A stretch of 64,000 nt of DNA from Saprospiraceae bacterium (GCA_016713025.1 JADJPZ010000004.1:2170001-2234000), one strand, 5' to 3'; numbered from the stretch's first letter, positions 38,001-46,406 are shown. Made by a program: numbers and translations. The notes: generated by a model not told the origin, from the sequence alone.

Positions 38001-40989
38001 TGATCTGCATACCTACAGGAATTTTGACAGAAGTATTGCACCACCACTCTGTGATGGTCCAAACCCTGAGTATTCTCTTTTTACAATCTGTCCAAAGAGC
38101 CTCCTGGTCTTCATAATCAATGATAGCACTGCAATAAAGCATATTCAATTGTGACGTAGGCCATATAGGTATTGTACCTAACTTAGGTACACCTGTCACA
38201 TTTGGGTGTGGGTAGCCCTTGCCACGACCATCATCCTGATATGTGTCATTACATCTCAATGTAGCATTTGGTGCAGGAGTGATGCCCACAAACGTTGATC
38301 TTCTTAAATAAATGCTATCTGTACACAATGTATCTCCTACCAGGCCTCTGGAGTCAACAGCTCTCCAGGTACGCAATACTCTACCGATGTAATTTGGATC
38401 ACATGAAAATGTTGTGTGTCTCAAATCTACCAATTCCACTCTTGCACCCGGGCAATTATCCCAAACCTGAGGTTTCTGTATCGTATCTATTTTGGCGAGG
38501 CAACTCACCTTGATGGAGTCAGTGCGACAAATCACCCTTGGCTTGATTTTGTCTTCTACTTTAACAGTCGAAGAACATGAAAATCCACTAGGGTGCGTGA
38601 TGGTATATGTTAATGTTTTGTCTAATTCATTACTGGATACTACAGGTCCCAAGTTCTGACCATTGCTGGTTTTCACATTGATTTTATACAATGTATCGCA
38701 TCCCAATAAATCCGGCAATGCGCCAGGCTGATCCCATCCTACCAGCACATCCCGTACAGTAAGTGTATCACGGCAGTCTCCTCCTAAAGAGGACTGGATA
38801 GGTTGGCAGGCGAGGGAATTGTTAATGAATTCATTAATCGTAATTCTAAATGAGCATGTATCTGTATTTGTGGCATTATCAGTAGCCAATAAAGTTACTA
38901 TGTGGGTGCCAATGGGGAAAATGTCTCCTGATTGTAATGGAGTTAAATAGCTCAATGTCACTCCCGGGCAATTATCAGTAATTGTTGGAGTAAAATTTAC
39001 AACCCTCCCACACTCAGTAGGATCGAGATTAATGATGATATCAGTCGGGCAGACGATCACAGGATCCTCATCATCTGTTACTACTACATCAAAGGTACAC
39101 TCATCCGAATTTCCTCCTGAGTCTGTGGCCCTATACCTAACGGGTGTTGTGCCAACTGGAAAATTGGATCCACTCGGAAGACCGGAGACCAAAGTGACAG
39201 GAAAACCTTCAAATTCGACTATATATCTTCTATTTATAAGTCCCGGGCCATCAAACCATCCCAAATCCAAAGCGGCAATTTCCCAGGAATATACGTAGTC
39301 ACCATTTAAAACACCTGGTTGACCTAATCCCCAATTAGTATATGATAATGGTTCACCTGATGTCCATTTAAATTGCTCCAGTGAAGGCGAATATCTCAAT
39401 CCTATCCAATACCAATTGTTAGGTGTGTTTGCAAGAAGCCAATTCTTTTCAGCTAAACTATTGACACTTACCAAATGTCCACCTGCATTGACGGCATTTT
39501 GATTGGCTGTTTCCCAAGAAAAAGTACTATTAGATCTAAAATATGTGTGTCCATTAAAGGTACCTATAAATGTATGACCTGCTAAAGTATTTGGTAAATT
39601 TACAGGACATAAATCCATAGCTGATACAGGAAAACAAACTACAGCTGTGCATCTGTCAGTGTCTGCAGTCATAGTTACAGGAGATGTCGGACAGGTAATA
39701 TCTGGTAATCCAACATCACGCAAATTGATGATGATCTCGTCCGTACCTGTACATCCAATGTTGTCTGTAACTGTATACCTTAAGGTGTACATGCCAATCG
39801 TATTATGGTTAAAAATAGGATTGACAATATTATTATTATTTAAAAAAGTCGAACCGACGCCAACTCTGGTCCATAAGTGGGTGGAATAAATACCAGATCC
39901 TCCTGCTGGATTACCATTCAACTGTAAATTTGTAAGAATACAAGCTTCCGCAGGGTCAGGTGTGATCGATGCTGTGGGATGATTAATGTTTACAGTGTAT
40001 ACAGCCCAGTCCCCTGGACATTCACCATCATCAAAAGTGCTATCACCATCCGCATCTACAAATGAGCGGAATCGAAGTATTACTGATCCAGGTAAAGCAG
40101 AATTTATTAAACTGAATGTGTTTGTAACTCCAGTAAATGCTGCTGCTGTTGCAACACAAGATGGTCCGGCAGTACACCAAGCTCCTGATTGCACGGTATT
40201 GGAAAATACTATTTCCTGTTGCACCTTTACTAATGGTCCACCAGTGATATTGAAAGAAGTTACATTGATGTTTGGAAGAGGTGTACCGTTGCAAACTGAA
40301 AATGACCCTAAATCATTATTACCATCATTATTTGTTGTAATAGAAATACCATTGATTAATGTAGTAAGCGTGGGTTGAACAGCCCGATAGCTAAATGTGG
40401 CCGAATGATATCTGCCTGTTGGACCACCATCAAGTGTACCAGGAACTCCCAAGGTTAAGGTACCATCATATCTATTTGTTCCGAATGTTATCAAGCCACC
40501 TCCTGTATTGGCAACAGCTGCCCCGGTAGGTAAACCATTGGTATTTCCATTTTGGTCATTGCTATTATATCCGTGTGCAACAATAAAGTAATTGGTTCCT
40601 GCGGTAAGTGTTACCGGAGAACCAAGTATCTTTGATCTGAAATTGCCACGAAGTGTACCCGGTGCTGCATTTGTGAAAGTCAGTGGCCCAGCTACTACAA
40701 GTCCAGTCACGCCATCTACAATACCCACAGTAATCGTGGTGCCAACAGCAAAACCAGGAGCTCCGGAATCAAAAGCACCTAAGCTATCAATAACTATGGG
40801 TGATGAAGGAGTAAAACCCAAACCCAACCTTCCATTCCATGACTGAAGGTCGATGGTAGCTGTACTTGATGTATAAGCGGGAAAACTTGTACATTGAGAC
40901 CAAGCTGATGCTGCAGTTAGAACAACAAAGGCCCAAATAGAAAGATATCTGGTGATACCTTTTTCATTAAACTTGTGTAAAATCGACAT
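35062..40989 (-). CDS. Giant secreted HYR / C-type lectin / dockerin protein with T9SS type A signal
   Basis: The start at 40989 (MSILHKFNEKGITR) gives a good signal peptide ending AWSQ and a protein of about 1975 residues; a farther upstream ATG adds an unlikely leader. Domains in order: N-terminal beta domain; a C-type lectin-like domain at about residues 473-600 (WETANQNAVNAGGHLVSVNS, WYWIGLRYSP) lying within an HYR domain; another HYR domain (about 640-715); long repeats of cysteine-containing beta domains; a carboxypeptidase-regulatory-like repeat; a type I dockerin-like pair (GVSTLDAVMIQRHIL, DANGSGSVSAADITELRKLL); and a type A sorting domain (VPNPWNTQAVLSFQLP ... GVYLYELRHNDKVLSGKMIV). 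It is exported by the T9SS to the cell surface, probably for adhesion to glycans. Confidence 0.9.
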   Translation of the reverse strand: MSILHKFNEKGITRYLSIWAFVVLTAASAWSQCTSFPAYTSSTATIDLQSWNGRLGLGFTPSSPIVIDSLGAFDSGAPGFAVGTTITVGIVDGVTGLVVAGPLTFTNAAPGTLRGNFRSKILGSPVTLTAGTNYFIVAHGYNSNDQNGNTNGLPTGAAVANTGGGLITFGTNRYDGTLTLGVPGTLDGGPTGRYHSATFSYRAVQPTLTTLINGISITTNNDGNNDLGSFSVCNGTPLPNINVTSFNITGGPLVKVQQEIVFSNTVQSGAWCTAGPSCVATAAAFTGVTNTFSLINSALPGSVILRFRSFVDADGDSTFDDGECPGDWAVYTVNINHPTASITPDPAEACILTNLQLNGNPAGGSGIYSTHLWTRVGVGSTFLNNNNIVNPIFNHNTIGMYTLRYTVTDNIGCTGTDEIIINLRDVGLPDITCPTSPVTMTADTDRCTAVVCFPVSAMDLCPVNLPNTLAGHTFIGTFNGHTYFRSNSTFSWETANQNAVNAGGHLVSVNSLAEKNWLLANTPNNWYWIGLRYSPSLEQFKWTSGEPLSYTNWGLGQPGVLNGDYVYSWEIAALDLGWFDGPGLINRRYIVEFEGFPVTLVSGLPSGSNFPVGTTPVRYRATDSGGNSDECTFDVVVTDDEDPVIVCPTDIIINLDPTECGRVVNFTPTITDNCPGVTLSYLTPLQSGDIFPIGTHIVTLLATDNATNTDTCSFRITINEFINNSLACQPIQSSLGGDCRDTLTVRDVLVGWDQPGALPDLLGCDTLYKINVKTSNGQNLGPVVSSNELDKTLTYTITHPSGFSCSSTVKVEDKIKPRVICRTDSIKVSCLAKIDTIQKPQVWDNCPGARVELVDLRHTTFSCDPNYIGRVLRTWRAVDSRGLVGDTLCTDSIYLRRSTFVGITPAPNATLRCNDTYQDDGRGKGYPHPNVTGVPKLGTIPIWPTSQLNMLYCSAIIDYEDQEALWTDCKKRILRVWTITEWWCNTSVKIPVGMQIIDIIDDIKPSIPQLSDMTISTESKSCKGRLVLDALNITDNCNPSQNVIINAVREGSLLPTGVINGNGGTMLLDTGWHIVTYKALDKCGNDSTMRFRVLVEDKTDPVALCDELATISLKANGYTEITAAAVNDGSYDECGPVTVQIRRMDNLCGLGQNVSWFDKVGFCCLDGDQTRMVELRVRDLKGNENFCMVSVRIQNKVTPTITCPAPQTKACDFTFDPANLKDYFGPAIITGSSCVEPSALIDVVETPGRNQCGIGHIIRRISLPNAGGTCTQRIDFTNSAPDFDPIISWPRDTILSGQCSFLGLDTTRTKAPRLRDGLCSMIGVNYKDAVFPFTTNGACYKIIRTWKVIDWCQRVTSPVAGPKTWEYEQEIKVMDTDAPELDLPAALAYTTSNCDSSLVEIIANADDCTPQDELKWNYAVRRGSVVVRTGSTNVLSAKFAIGDYKLIWRVEDRCGNLSVDSTEFSIKTIKAASVVCKNGLASRVTLMDTDGNGSGDTYMTRISAKFFDNKSVHPCDSTMILKYSFSPSVNDTIRTYNRDSIGTRRVTMYVTDRYNNQAYCSTFIDIQDTLRTSTITATVSGRAVKEDNETIEGVVVSLNGSELPPISTDKSGVFKFGSMPGGGKYQVVLGKDGDDINGVSTLDAVMIQRHILGIETLKTPYQMIAADANGSGSVSAADITELRKLLLGVNASFQNNTSWRFVDAAYKFPVPSNPWHSVIAERYNIDNLDRDMNINFVGIKIGDVNGNAKGSNFSDEIESRSSYAVVIDDIAVKKGDKLNIPVKINDAGLLHGTQTKFVATGLKITQIADGGHKWNYTDAIGSDIRFNSVSADGLRVQSGETLLVLRGEATQDGLLSTMLALDPNMKSEMYTEGLENKKLTLQWRDKGNQEFVLSGMVPNPWNTQAVLSFQLPAAGQVKMRIMDYTGRVILSSSNDYQAGSNTITINRSDLGNTGVYLYELRHNDKVLSGKMIVID

Positions 40990-41370
40990 AATTAACAATT
41001 TTTTACTTTGAGAAAAAAATAAACTATTAATTACTGCATTTGGGAATGCATGACACAGCAAATACCGAATCATCAGGCAAAGATATAACACTTAATACAT
41101 ATTACAAAATATTTTAATGCATAATTTACATTTTTTCTGCATTTTATTTATATTTATTTATTATAATATGTTTTGTCTTGTTATTTTGTTGTTTATAAAT
41201 TTGATTTTTCAGGGTATAAAGATAGGTCCTTATGTCATGAACGAAAGGCTCTGACTATGAGCCTTGGACTTTGTATTTAAAGATGTATCTCTGAATATTA
41301 AAATAACGGAATTTGTACCCCCAACTTATTACTGTACCCCATTGTTCTATTCAATCGATGTTATTTTCGT

Positions 41371-41636
41371 TTAGTCTCACTATAGTACCTTCTAAAATCT
41401 AAGTCAATTACACTTTCATCAAATGTAATTAAACGGAAACCTGATATTTTTCATAGTTAAAGATACCTAATAATGGCGACAGAATTATTTTTATAATAAA
41501 GACATGTGTATCATCGTCTTTAGAAAAATAAATTCTCGTCGGTATAAATGTATGGGTAAATGAGGGTCACAACTGTTGGGTTAACCCAACAGTTTCCAAT
41601 CAATCGGAAAGTCGGTATAATTTGACAAAGAATTAA
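41371..41636 (+). repeat. R3 element, copy 3 (interrupted)
   Basis: It has the same order of motifs as copies 1 and 2: AATCTAAGTCAATTACAC, then AAATGTATGGG, then a perfect 24-bp palindrome at 41571-41594 centred on GTTAAC, then GAATTAA at the end. It is longer because of an insertion at 41466-41543. Its right end stands one base before the stop codon of prmA. The left border is approximate. Confidence 0.65.
41466..41543. mobile_element. Small hairpin insertion nested in R3 copy 3
   Basis: Compared with copy 2, where AGATAAATGTATGGG is continuous, copy 3 has about 78 extra bases between AGATA and AAATG. The insert is an imperfect inverted repeat: its left arm reads GAATTATTTTTATAATAAAG and the reverse complement of its right arm reads GAATTTATTTTTCTAAAG. 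ATA (41463-41465 and 41544-41546) could be a 3-bp target duplication, although AT with ACC...GGT ends fits equally well. Confidence 0.6.
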
Positions 41637-41637
41637 T

Positions 41638-42465
41638 CTATATACTGAGTGCGTTATAAAACGAAATACACACCCAACCATCTTTAAGGGACTGATTGAT
41701 TGGGGTAAGATTTTCAGAAGTGAAGGTGTTGATAATTTGAGCGGCATCTTCTTCAAGGATACCGGAAAGCAAAAGGTAACTTCCTGCATTCATCATACTA
41801 CAGATATTTGTGGCGTACCTCTGAAGGATATTGCGATTGATGTTGGCAAGTACTATGTCATAATGGTGCGATGGAGCTGCACTTAATTCTCCTTCTATTG
41901 ATAAGATATTGTCTACATTATTTATATCGGCATTCTCCATAGTATTAAGGTAGGATTCATGTTCGATATCGATGGCATCAATTTCTGCTGCTCCTGATTT
42001 GGAAGCGAGGATCGCGAGGATTCCTGTACCACAACCGAAATCAAGTACTTTTTTCCCCGTGAAGTCTATGGTGGACATATGCTCTATCATCATATAAGTA
42101 GTGGCATGATGACCCGTGCCAAAAGCCATCTTAGGATTGATGATCAGGTCATACTTAATGTTGGGATCAGCAGGATGAAAATCCGCTCTGACCTGACAGT
42201 AGTCGCCAACTATCACGGGCTGAAAAGAAGCTTCCCAGATGGCATTCCAATTTTGTGGTACAATCTCCTGAATATTATATTTGGCGTTGTATGTTCTAAT
42301 CAGTTTTTCAATCTCAGATTTGACATCATCAGTCAGAAAGGACGACTTTATATATATGACAAAGTGGTCATCATTTTCTTCGATTGAATCCAGATCAAAT
42401 CGTGTAAGCAATGCCATCAAAATTTCATCAGTGCTGTACACTGTGATGCTGTGATATATCTCCAT
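41638..42465 (-). CDS. prmA: Ribosomal protein L11 methyltransferase
   Basis: A 275-residue protein with an N-terminal ferredoxin-like part and a methyltransferase domain. The SAM site is LDFGCGTGILAILASKSGA, preceded by the PrmA-specific PKMAFGTGHHATTYMM and followed by VLANINRNILQRY. It methylates ribosomal protein L11. The gene ends with TAG, supporting TAG as an ordinary stop here, and an R3 element directly follows. It lies 10 bp downstream of folD. Confidence 0.93.
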   Translation of the reverse strand: MEIYHSITVYSTDEILMALLTRFDLDSIEENDDHFVIYIKSSFLTDDVKSEIEKLIRTYNAKYNIQEIVPQNWNAIWEASFQPVIVGDYCQVRADFHPADPNIKYDLIINPKMAFGTGHHATTYMMIEHMSTIDFTGKKVLDFGCGTGILAILASKSGAAEIDAIDIEHESYLNTMENADINNVDNILSIEGELSAAPSHHYDIVLANINRNILQRYATNICSMMNAGSYLLLSGILEEDAAQIINTFTSENLTPINQSLKDGWVCISFYNALSI

Positions 42466-42475
42466 AATTGTAGGC

Positions 42476-43357
42476 TTATGGATAAATTTCTTTATTGGCT
42501 GATTTAAATGTGTTGAGCAATAGGCCCATGACTGTCATAGGGCCTACACCACCGGGAACTGGTGTGATAAAGCTACTGCGCCCTCTTACTCTATCGAAAT
42601 CTACATCTCCGACTAATCTCGAGCCTTTTTGTGTCGACTCGTCCTCTACCCTATTTATACCTACATCAATGACTACAGCACCTTCCTTGACCATATCTTC
42701 AGTGATAAATCCCGGAACACCTATAGCAGCAACAATAATATCAGCCTGTGATACGATCTGTGTCAGATTTTTTGTACGACTATGTGTGAGCGTCACAGTG
42801 GCATCTCCTGTTTTTGACTTTCTGGACATGAGGATGCTCATCGGTGTTCCGACAATCTTCCTCCTGCCTAACATTACCACATGTTTGCCAGCTGTTTCGA
42901 TATTGTATCTTTCTAAAAGTAACGTAATACCATACGGGGTAGCTGGGAGATAACATGGCAGCCCTTGTGCCATTCTGCCGAAATTGACAGGATGAAAGCC
43001 ATCCACATCTTTTTTATAATCGATGGTCAATGTGACTTTTATATCATCTATGTGTTTTGGAAGAGGTAGTTGGACAATGAATCCATCAATATCAGGGTTT
43101 TCATTTAGTTCTCTTATATGCGTGAGAAGCTGTACTTCTGAGATGTCTTCATCCAGCTTGATAAGAGTTGAATTAAACCCAACTTGCTCACAGGACTTGA
43201 CTTTATTGCTGACATAAGCCTTGCTCGCCGGATTATCACCTACCAGTATAGCTGCCAAGTGAGGAACACGTCCTGTTCTGTTCTTATAATCAATTACATC
43301 CTGTTTAAGCGTATTTTTAATCTCTTCTGATACAGCTTTTCCATCTATCAACTTCAT
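42476..43357 (-). CDS. folD: Bifunctional methylenetetrahydrofolate dehydrogenase / cyclohydrolase
   Basis: The start at 43357 (MKLIDGKAVSEEIK) agrees with the family and gives 293 residues; the longer frame upstream is spurious. Motifs are VGDNPASKAYVSNKVKSCEQ with the catalytic lysine, QLPLPKHID, KDVDGFHP, GRRKIVGTPMSILM (cofactor site) and FITPVPGGVGPMTVMGLL at the end. It interconverts 5,10-methylene-, methenyl- and 10-formyl-tetrahydrofolate. It is probably co-transcribed with prmA. Confidence 0.95.
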   Translation of the reverse strand: MKLIDGKAVSEEIKNTLKQDVIDYKNRTGRVPHLAAILVGDNPASKAYVSNKVKSCEQVGFNSTLIKLDEDISEVQLLTHIRELNENPDIDGFIVQLPLPKHIDDIKVTLTIDYKKDVDGFHPVNFGRMAQGLPCYLPATPYGITLLLERYNIETAGKHVVMLGRRKIVGTPMSILMSRKSKTGDATVTLTHSRTKNLTQIVSQADIIVAAIGVPGFITEDMVKEGAVVIDVGINRVEDESTQKGSRLVGDVDFDRVRGRSSFITPVPGGVGPMTVMGLLLNTFKSANKEIYP

Positions 43358-43447
43358 AATTTCGGGGGGATTTTGTGGCTGCAAGATATGTATAAAACGG
43401 GAGAAAAACCACAATTAAATATAATTATTTTTATAAAATATTATTTA

Positions 43448-43687
43448 ACCTAAAAGTCTATAATGACTTTCCTATTACAGCCCAAAAGCACTTCATTCTG
43501 ACCTATGAAACAAGATGACCATGCCGTCAGGTGTACTGACGGTTCCTTCACTAAATTGAGCTCCCACTCAATTTTGCTATCGCACCGTTCAGTCATGCAC
43601 CATAGCGATGCTATGATTTGTCGTCAAAAATGCTGATTTTATGGTGCTTTTGACCTTCATTACGGAACTCATTATAGATATTTAGGT
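43448..43687 (-). mobile_element. R2 element, copy A (240 bp), inserted at the truB stop codon
   Basis: Terminal inverted repeats start ACCTAAA at both ends (19 of the first 22 bases match between ends). The flanks TTA at 43445-43447 and 43688-43690 are a 3-bp target duplication, and the right one is the stop codon of truB (TAA on the minus strand). One arm of 91 bp matches copy B at 86 positions by hand count. The interior contains hairpins CATAGC-ATC-GCTATG, CCGTCAG-CTGACGG and AAATTGAG-CTCAATTT. It has no coding frame. Confidence 0.8.
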
Positions 43688-44458
43688 TTAAATCTTTTCA
43701 CTCCCGACACCGCACACCGTATCTATATAGGCAGAAGCATCTTCGACAGTAAGGGCGTCATCTACACTGAATTCCCCAATGGAGACACGTCTGAGACCAT
43801 TCAGGTAAGCCCCGGAATTAAGTAATTCCCCAAAATCATAAACTAAAGATCTGATATATGTACCCTTGCTGCAGGATGCATAAAATGACATCGATTGCCG
43901 ATCTTTGTTGAGAATATCAAATTTATAAATTTCAACCGGCCTTGGCTTCATTTCTACTTCTTTGCCCCTTCTGGCAAGTTCGTAGCTCGCTTTTCCCTCA
44001 ATCTTTATGGCTGAGTAAACCGGCGGAATTTGCTGTAAAGGACCTGTAAGTGCAGCAACAGCTTTCTCTATATCATTGATTGAAATATGATCAGTCTGAA
44101 AAAATGCATCGGGCTCACTTTCAGCATCATAGGTGGGTGTGGTGGCTCCAAGAAACATGGTGCCGGTATATCCTTTGATTTCAGCCTGAAGCAAGTCTAT
44201 TTCTTTTGTCAGTTTACCAGTACACACAAGCAAAAGACCTGTAGCCATAGGGTCGAGAGTGCCTGCATGGCCTACTTTAATTTTTTTGACCTTAAGTCCA
44301 TGCTTGAGTTTAAACCTGAGCTTATTGACTACGTCAAAGGACGTCCATCCTTTGGGTTTATCGATCAGCATCACCACTCCTGAAATAAAATCCACTAAAG
44401 GCGGTTGATGCAACCTTGTGATGATCTGATTACTTAAAAATGGCATACAGTACTCCAA
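43688..44458 (-). CDS. truB: tRNA pseudouridine-55 synthase
   Basis: A 256-residue protein with TruB motifs: IDKPKGWTSFDVVNKLR, the catalytic aspartate in GHAGTLDPMATGLLL, PPVYSAIKIEGKASYELAR and CSKGTYIRSLVYDFGE. It makes the T-loop pseudouridine in tRNAs. Its 5' end overlaps uppP by 29 bp, the usual arrangement in Bacteroidota. Its TAA is part of the R2 target duplication, so the insertion left the protein intact. Confidence 0.95.
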   Translation of the reverse strand: MEYCMPFLSNQIITRLHQPPLVDFISGVVMLIDKPKGWTSFDVVNKLRFKLKHGLKVKKIKVGHAGTLDPMATGLLLVCTGKLTKEIDLLQAEIKGYTGTMFLGATTPTYDAESEPDAFFQTDHISINDIEKAVAALTGPLQQIPPVYSAIKIEGKASYELARRGKEVEMKPRPVEIYKFDILNKDRQSMSFYASCSKGTYIRSLVYDFGELLNSGAYLNGLRRVSIGEFSVDDALTVEDASAYIDTVCGVGSEKI

Positions 44459-45227
44459 TGACGCCTACAATAACACAATACCAGGCAAAATAACTCAATT
44501 GGCTCTTCCTGACTATCTTTATCATCCATGTACATGCAAAAACTCCGGTAATGAATGAAACCACAAATCCTATCAACAAAGGTCCTAATGATATATGAGA
44601 TGCTGTAAAATCTCCTTCCAGAAGATCTTTGGCAATCTTACCAAAAATAAGGGGGACAACCATGAGAAATGAAAACTCTGCGGCTTTCGATCTGTCGATA
44701 CCCAAAATTACCGAAGTAGCTATGGTGGCACCAGACCTGCTGATACCAGGAGTGATGGCGATGGCTTGGGCGATCCCTATTTTCAGTGCATTTCCATAGG
44801 TGACTTCTTTGTCAGTGTATGTTGCTTTATCGGCAATGAATAATAAGATACCTGTCAAAACAAGCATAGCACACACTAAAAGGATATTCTGAGTAAAAAG
44901 CGCCTCTAATTGCTTTTCAAAAAGTACTCCGATAATTGCTGCCGGAATCATAGAAATGATGATCTTCCATACAAATGATTTCTCTTCATGCCCGTCTTTT
45001 GCAAAAAACTTCCGGATGATGTTTAAAATTTCTTTTCTGAAGACATATACTGTAGCTAAAGCCGTTCCAAAGTGAAGCACCACCGTCATCATTAAGCTCT
45101 CAGATGGTATTTTGTCGTCTCCCAGAATGTATTTTGCCAATTCGAGATGACCACTGCTACTCACAGGTAAAAACTCAGTCAAACCCTGAATAATTCCAAG
45201 GATGATAGCACTTAAAATTTCATTCAT
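44430..45227 (-). CDS. uppP: Undecaprenyl-diphosphate phosphatase
   Basis: A 265-residue membrane protein (BacA/UppP family) with about eight helices. The two active-site motifs are GLTEFLPVSSSGHLEL and PGISRSGATIATS. It recycles the lipid carrier of cell-wall synthesis by removing a phosphate from undecaprenyl pyrophosphate. It lies between DUF3098 and truB, a conserved order in Bacteroidota. Confidence 0.95.
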   Translation of the reverse strand: MNEILSAIILGIIQGLTEFLPVSSSGHLELAKYILGDDKIPSESLMMTVVLHFGTALATVYVFRKEILNIIRKFFAKDGHEEKSFVWKIIISMIPAAIIGVLFEKQLEALFTQNILLVCAMLVLTGILLFIADKATYTDKEVTYGNALKIGIAQAIAITPGISRSGATIATSVILGIDRSKAAEFSFLMVVPLIFGKIAKDLLEGDFTASHISLGPLLIGFVVSFITGVFACTWMIKIVRKSQLSYFAWYCVIVGVIGVLYAIFK

Positions 45228-45263
45228 AAATGAAGATGAAAGGATGTAAAGAGAATGGAATGG

Positions 45264-45572
45264 TTACTTTTTTACAAATATAGCATAAATATTGATCACC
45301 AATCCAATAAGGATAAGTATGGGCGCCAGTGTGATACGTCTGTGACTATATATCAGAGATTCATCCCAGACGTCTGGTGAAGGCATATGCCCGCCGGTCA
45401 TTAGTATCATACCCAGAAAAATAAAACCAACCCCAATCAAAATAAATTTATAATTGTTTTTTCCAAAAAGTAAATCAGCTTTTAAAGCCGAGCTGGTGCT
45501 TGTAGAAGTTTTAGCTGTGGAAATGGTATTTTCTTCCGTGACTTTGCGAGTATATGCTTTTTCTTTAGCCAT
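45264..45572 (-). CDS. DUF3098 family membrane protein
   Basis: A 102-residue protein with two membrane helices separated by a short loop (LIGVGFIFLGMILMTGG, then ILILIGLVINIYAIF) and the conserved stretch SPDVWDESLIYSHRRITLAP. DUF3098 genes usually stand between ftsX and uppP, hinting at an envelope or division role, but function is unknown. Here ftsX is displaced by about 2.4 kb. Confidence 0.85.
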   Translation of the reverse strand: MAKEKAYTRKVTEENTISTAKTSTSTSSALKADLLFGKNNYKFILIGVGFIFLGMILMTGGHMPSPDVWDESLIYSHRRITLAPILILIGLVINIYAIFVKK

Positions 45573-46127
45573 GATATTTTGAATATTATGAATTGATGGT
45601 ACAAAATTACACTTAAAACGTAATTTTCATATTATTTATTAGATATATATTTGCTTTTATACTCAAAATAAATTGGTTTGAGAAAAACTCCTAAATCTTA
45701 TTACTGATTTTGTGAAAAAACGAAGTTTATGGATACCCAAAGCGGTAAAACGAAGTTTATCTGTAGATGGATTGAAAATCAGGACATTTATCGTCATGAA
45801 CATATACCGTATTTATAATGAAATCATAATTTTTCTTAAAGAAAATTATCTAAATCATAAGCATACGAAAGCGATTTAAACTACATTTGAGCAATTCTAA
45901 AATTAGAGATCTTACAACAAATTTAACGATAGTTGACTTTTGGTAAGAGAAGGATGAACAAATTTCTACCAGAAAGTTACACCAATTTGCACAAATTCGT
46001 ATTTTCTTCCCCACTACCCCTATCTGACTACGTAGGCAGGCAGGCTCGTTCCCTAAAGAGCTTGTCAAGCTACGCTTGAGATGAGCCACCCAATCCAACC
46101 ACGTTTTTACCGTATATTAAGATTAAT
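45573..46127. other. Intergenic region, left of R2 copy B
   Basis: No gene was recognised. It has a short direct repeat (AAAACGAAGTTTAT at about 45718 and 45748) and a GC-richer patch at about 46020-46100. A minus-strand frame of 82 codons (46098-45850) has no recognisable features. The region looks like the remains of earlier insertions. Confidence 0.3.
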
Positions 46128-46303
46128 ACCTAAATATCTAAAATGAGTTCCGTAATGAAGATCAAAAGTACAATAAAATAAGCATTTTTGACGACAAATC
46201 ATAGCATCGCTATGGTGCGAAGTCAAAAATGATCCGCCGCGGCGGAGACTTATTTTGCAGTAATTTTGGTCTGGAATAGGAAATTCATTTAAGATTTTTA
46301 GGT
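46128..46303 (+). mobile_element. R2 element, copy B (176 bp)
   Basis: It has ends ACCTAAA and TTTAGGT, flanked by AAT at 46125-46127 and 46304-46306, a 3-bp target duplication. It is in opposite orientation to copy A. Besides the shared 91-bp arm it shares the other end (AATAGGAAA...TTTTAGGT), but its middle is shorter and has a different palindrome (TCCGCCGCGGCGGA, about 46230-46246). No coding frame. Confidence 0.8.
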
Positions 46304-46406
46304 AATATTGAAAACGTGCAATTTGTATACACACCATTTGCCATTAAATAATAACTGAAAACCAAATTTAACGTATCTTTGAAGGTCAAATCAGCATAAA
46401 TACTTA

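Noticed and set aside
39200..39570. Diversity-generating retroelement target (C-type lectin domain)
   Set aside because: The lectin-like domain is internal, not at the protein C-terminus, and no reverse transcriptase or template repeat is in the window.
41571..41594. R3 palindrome as a transcription terminator for prmA
   Set aside because: The palindrome has no loop and no following T-run on either strand, and copies 1 and 2 are not near a gene end.
45850..46098. Minus-strand 82-codon frame as a gene
   Set aside because: No start context, no recognisable motif, and it lies in a stretch with repeats bordering a mobile element; the composition could be chance.
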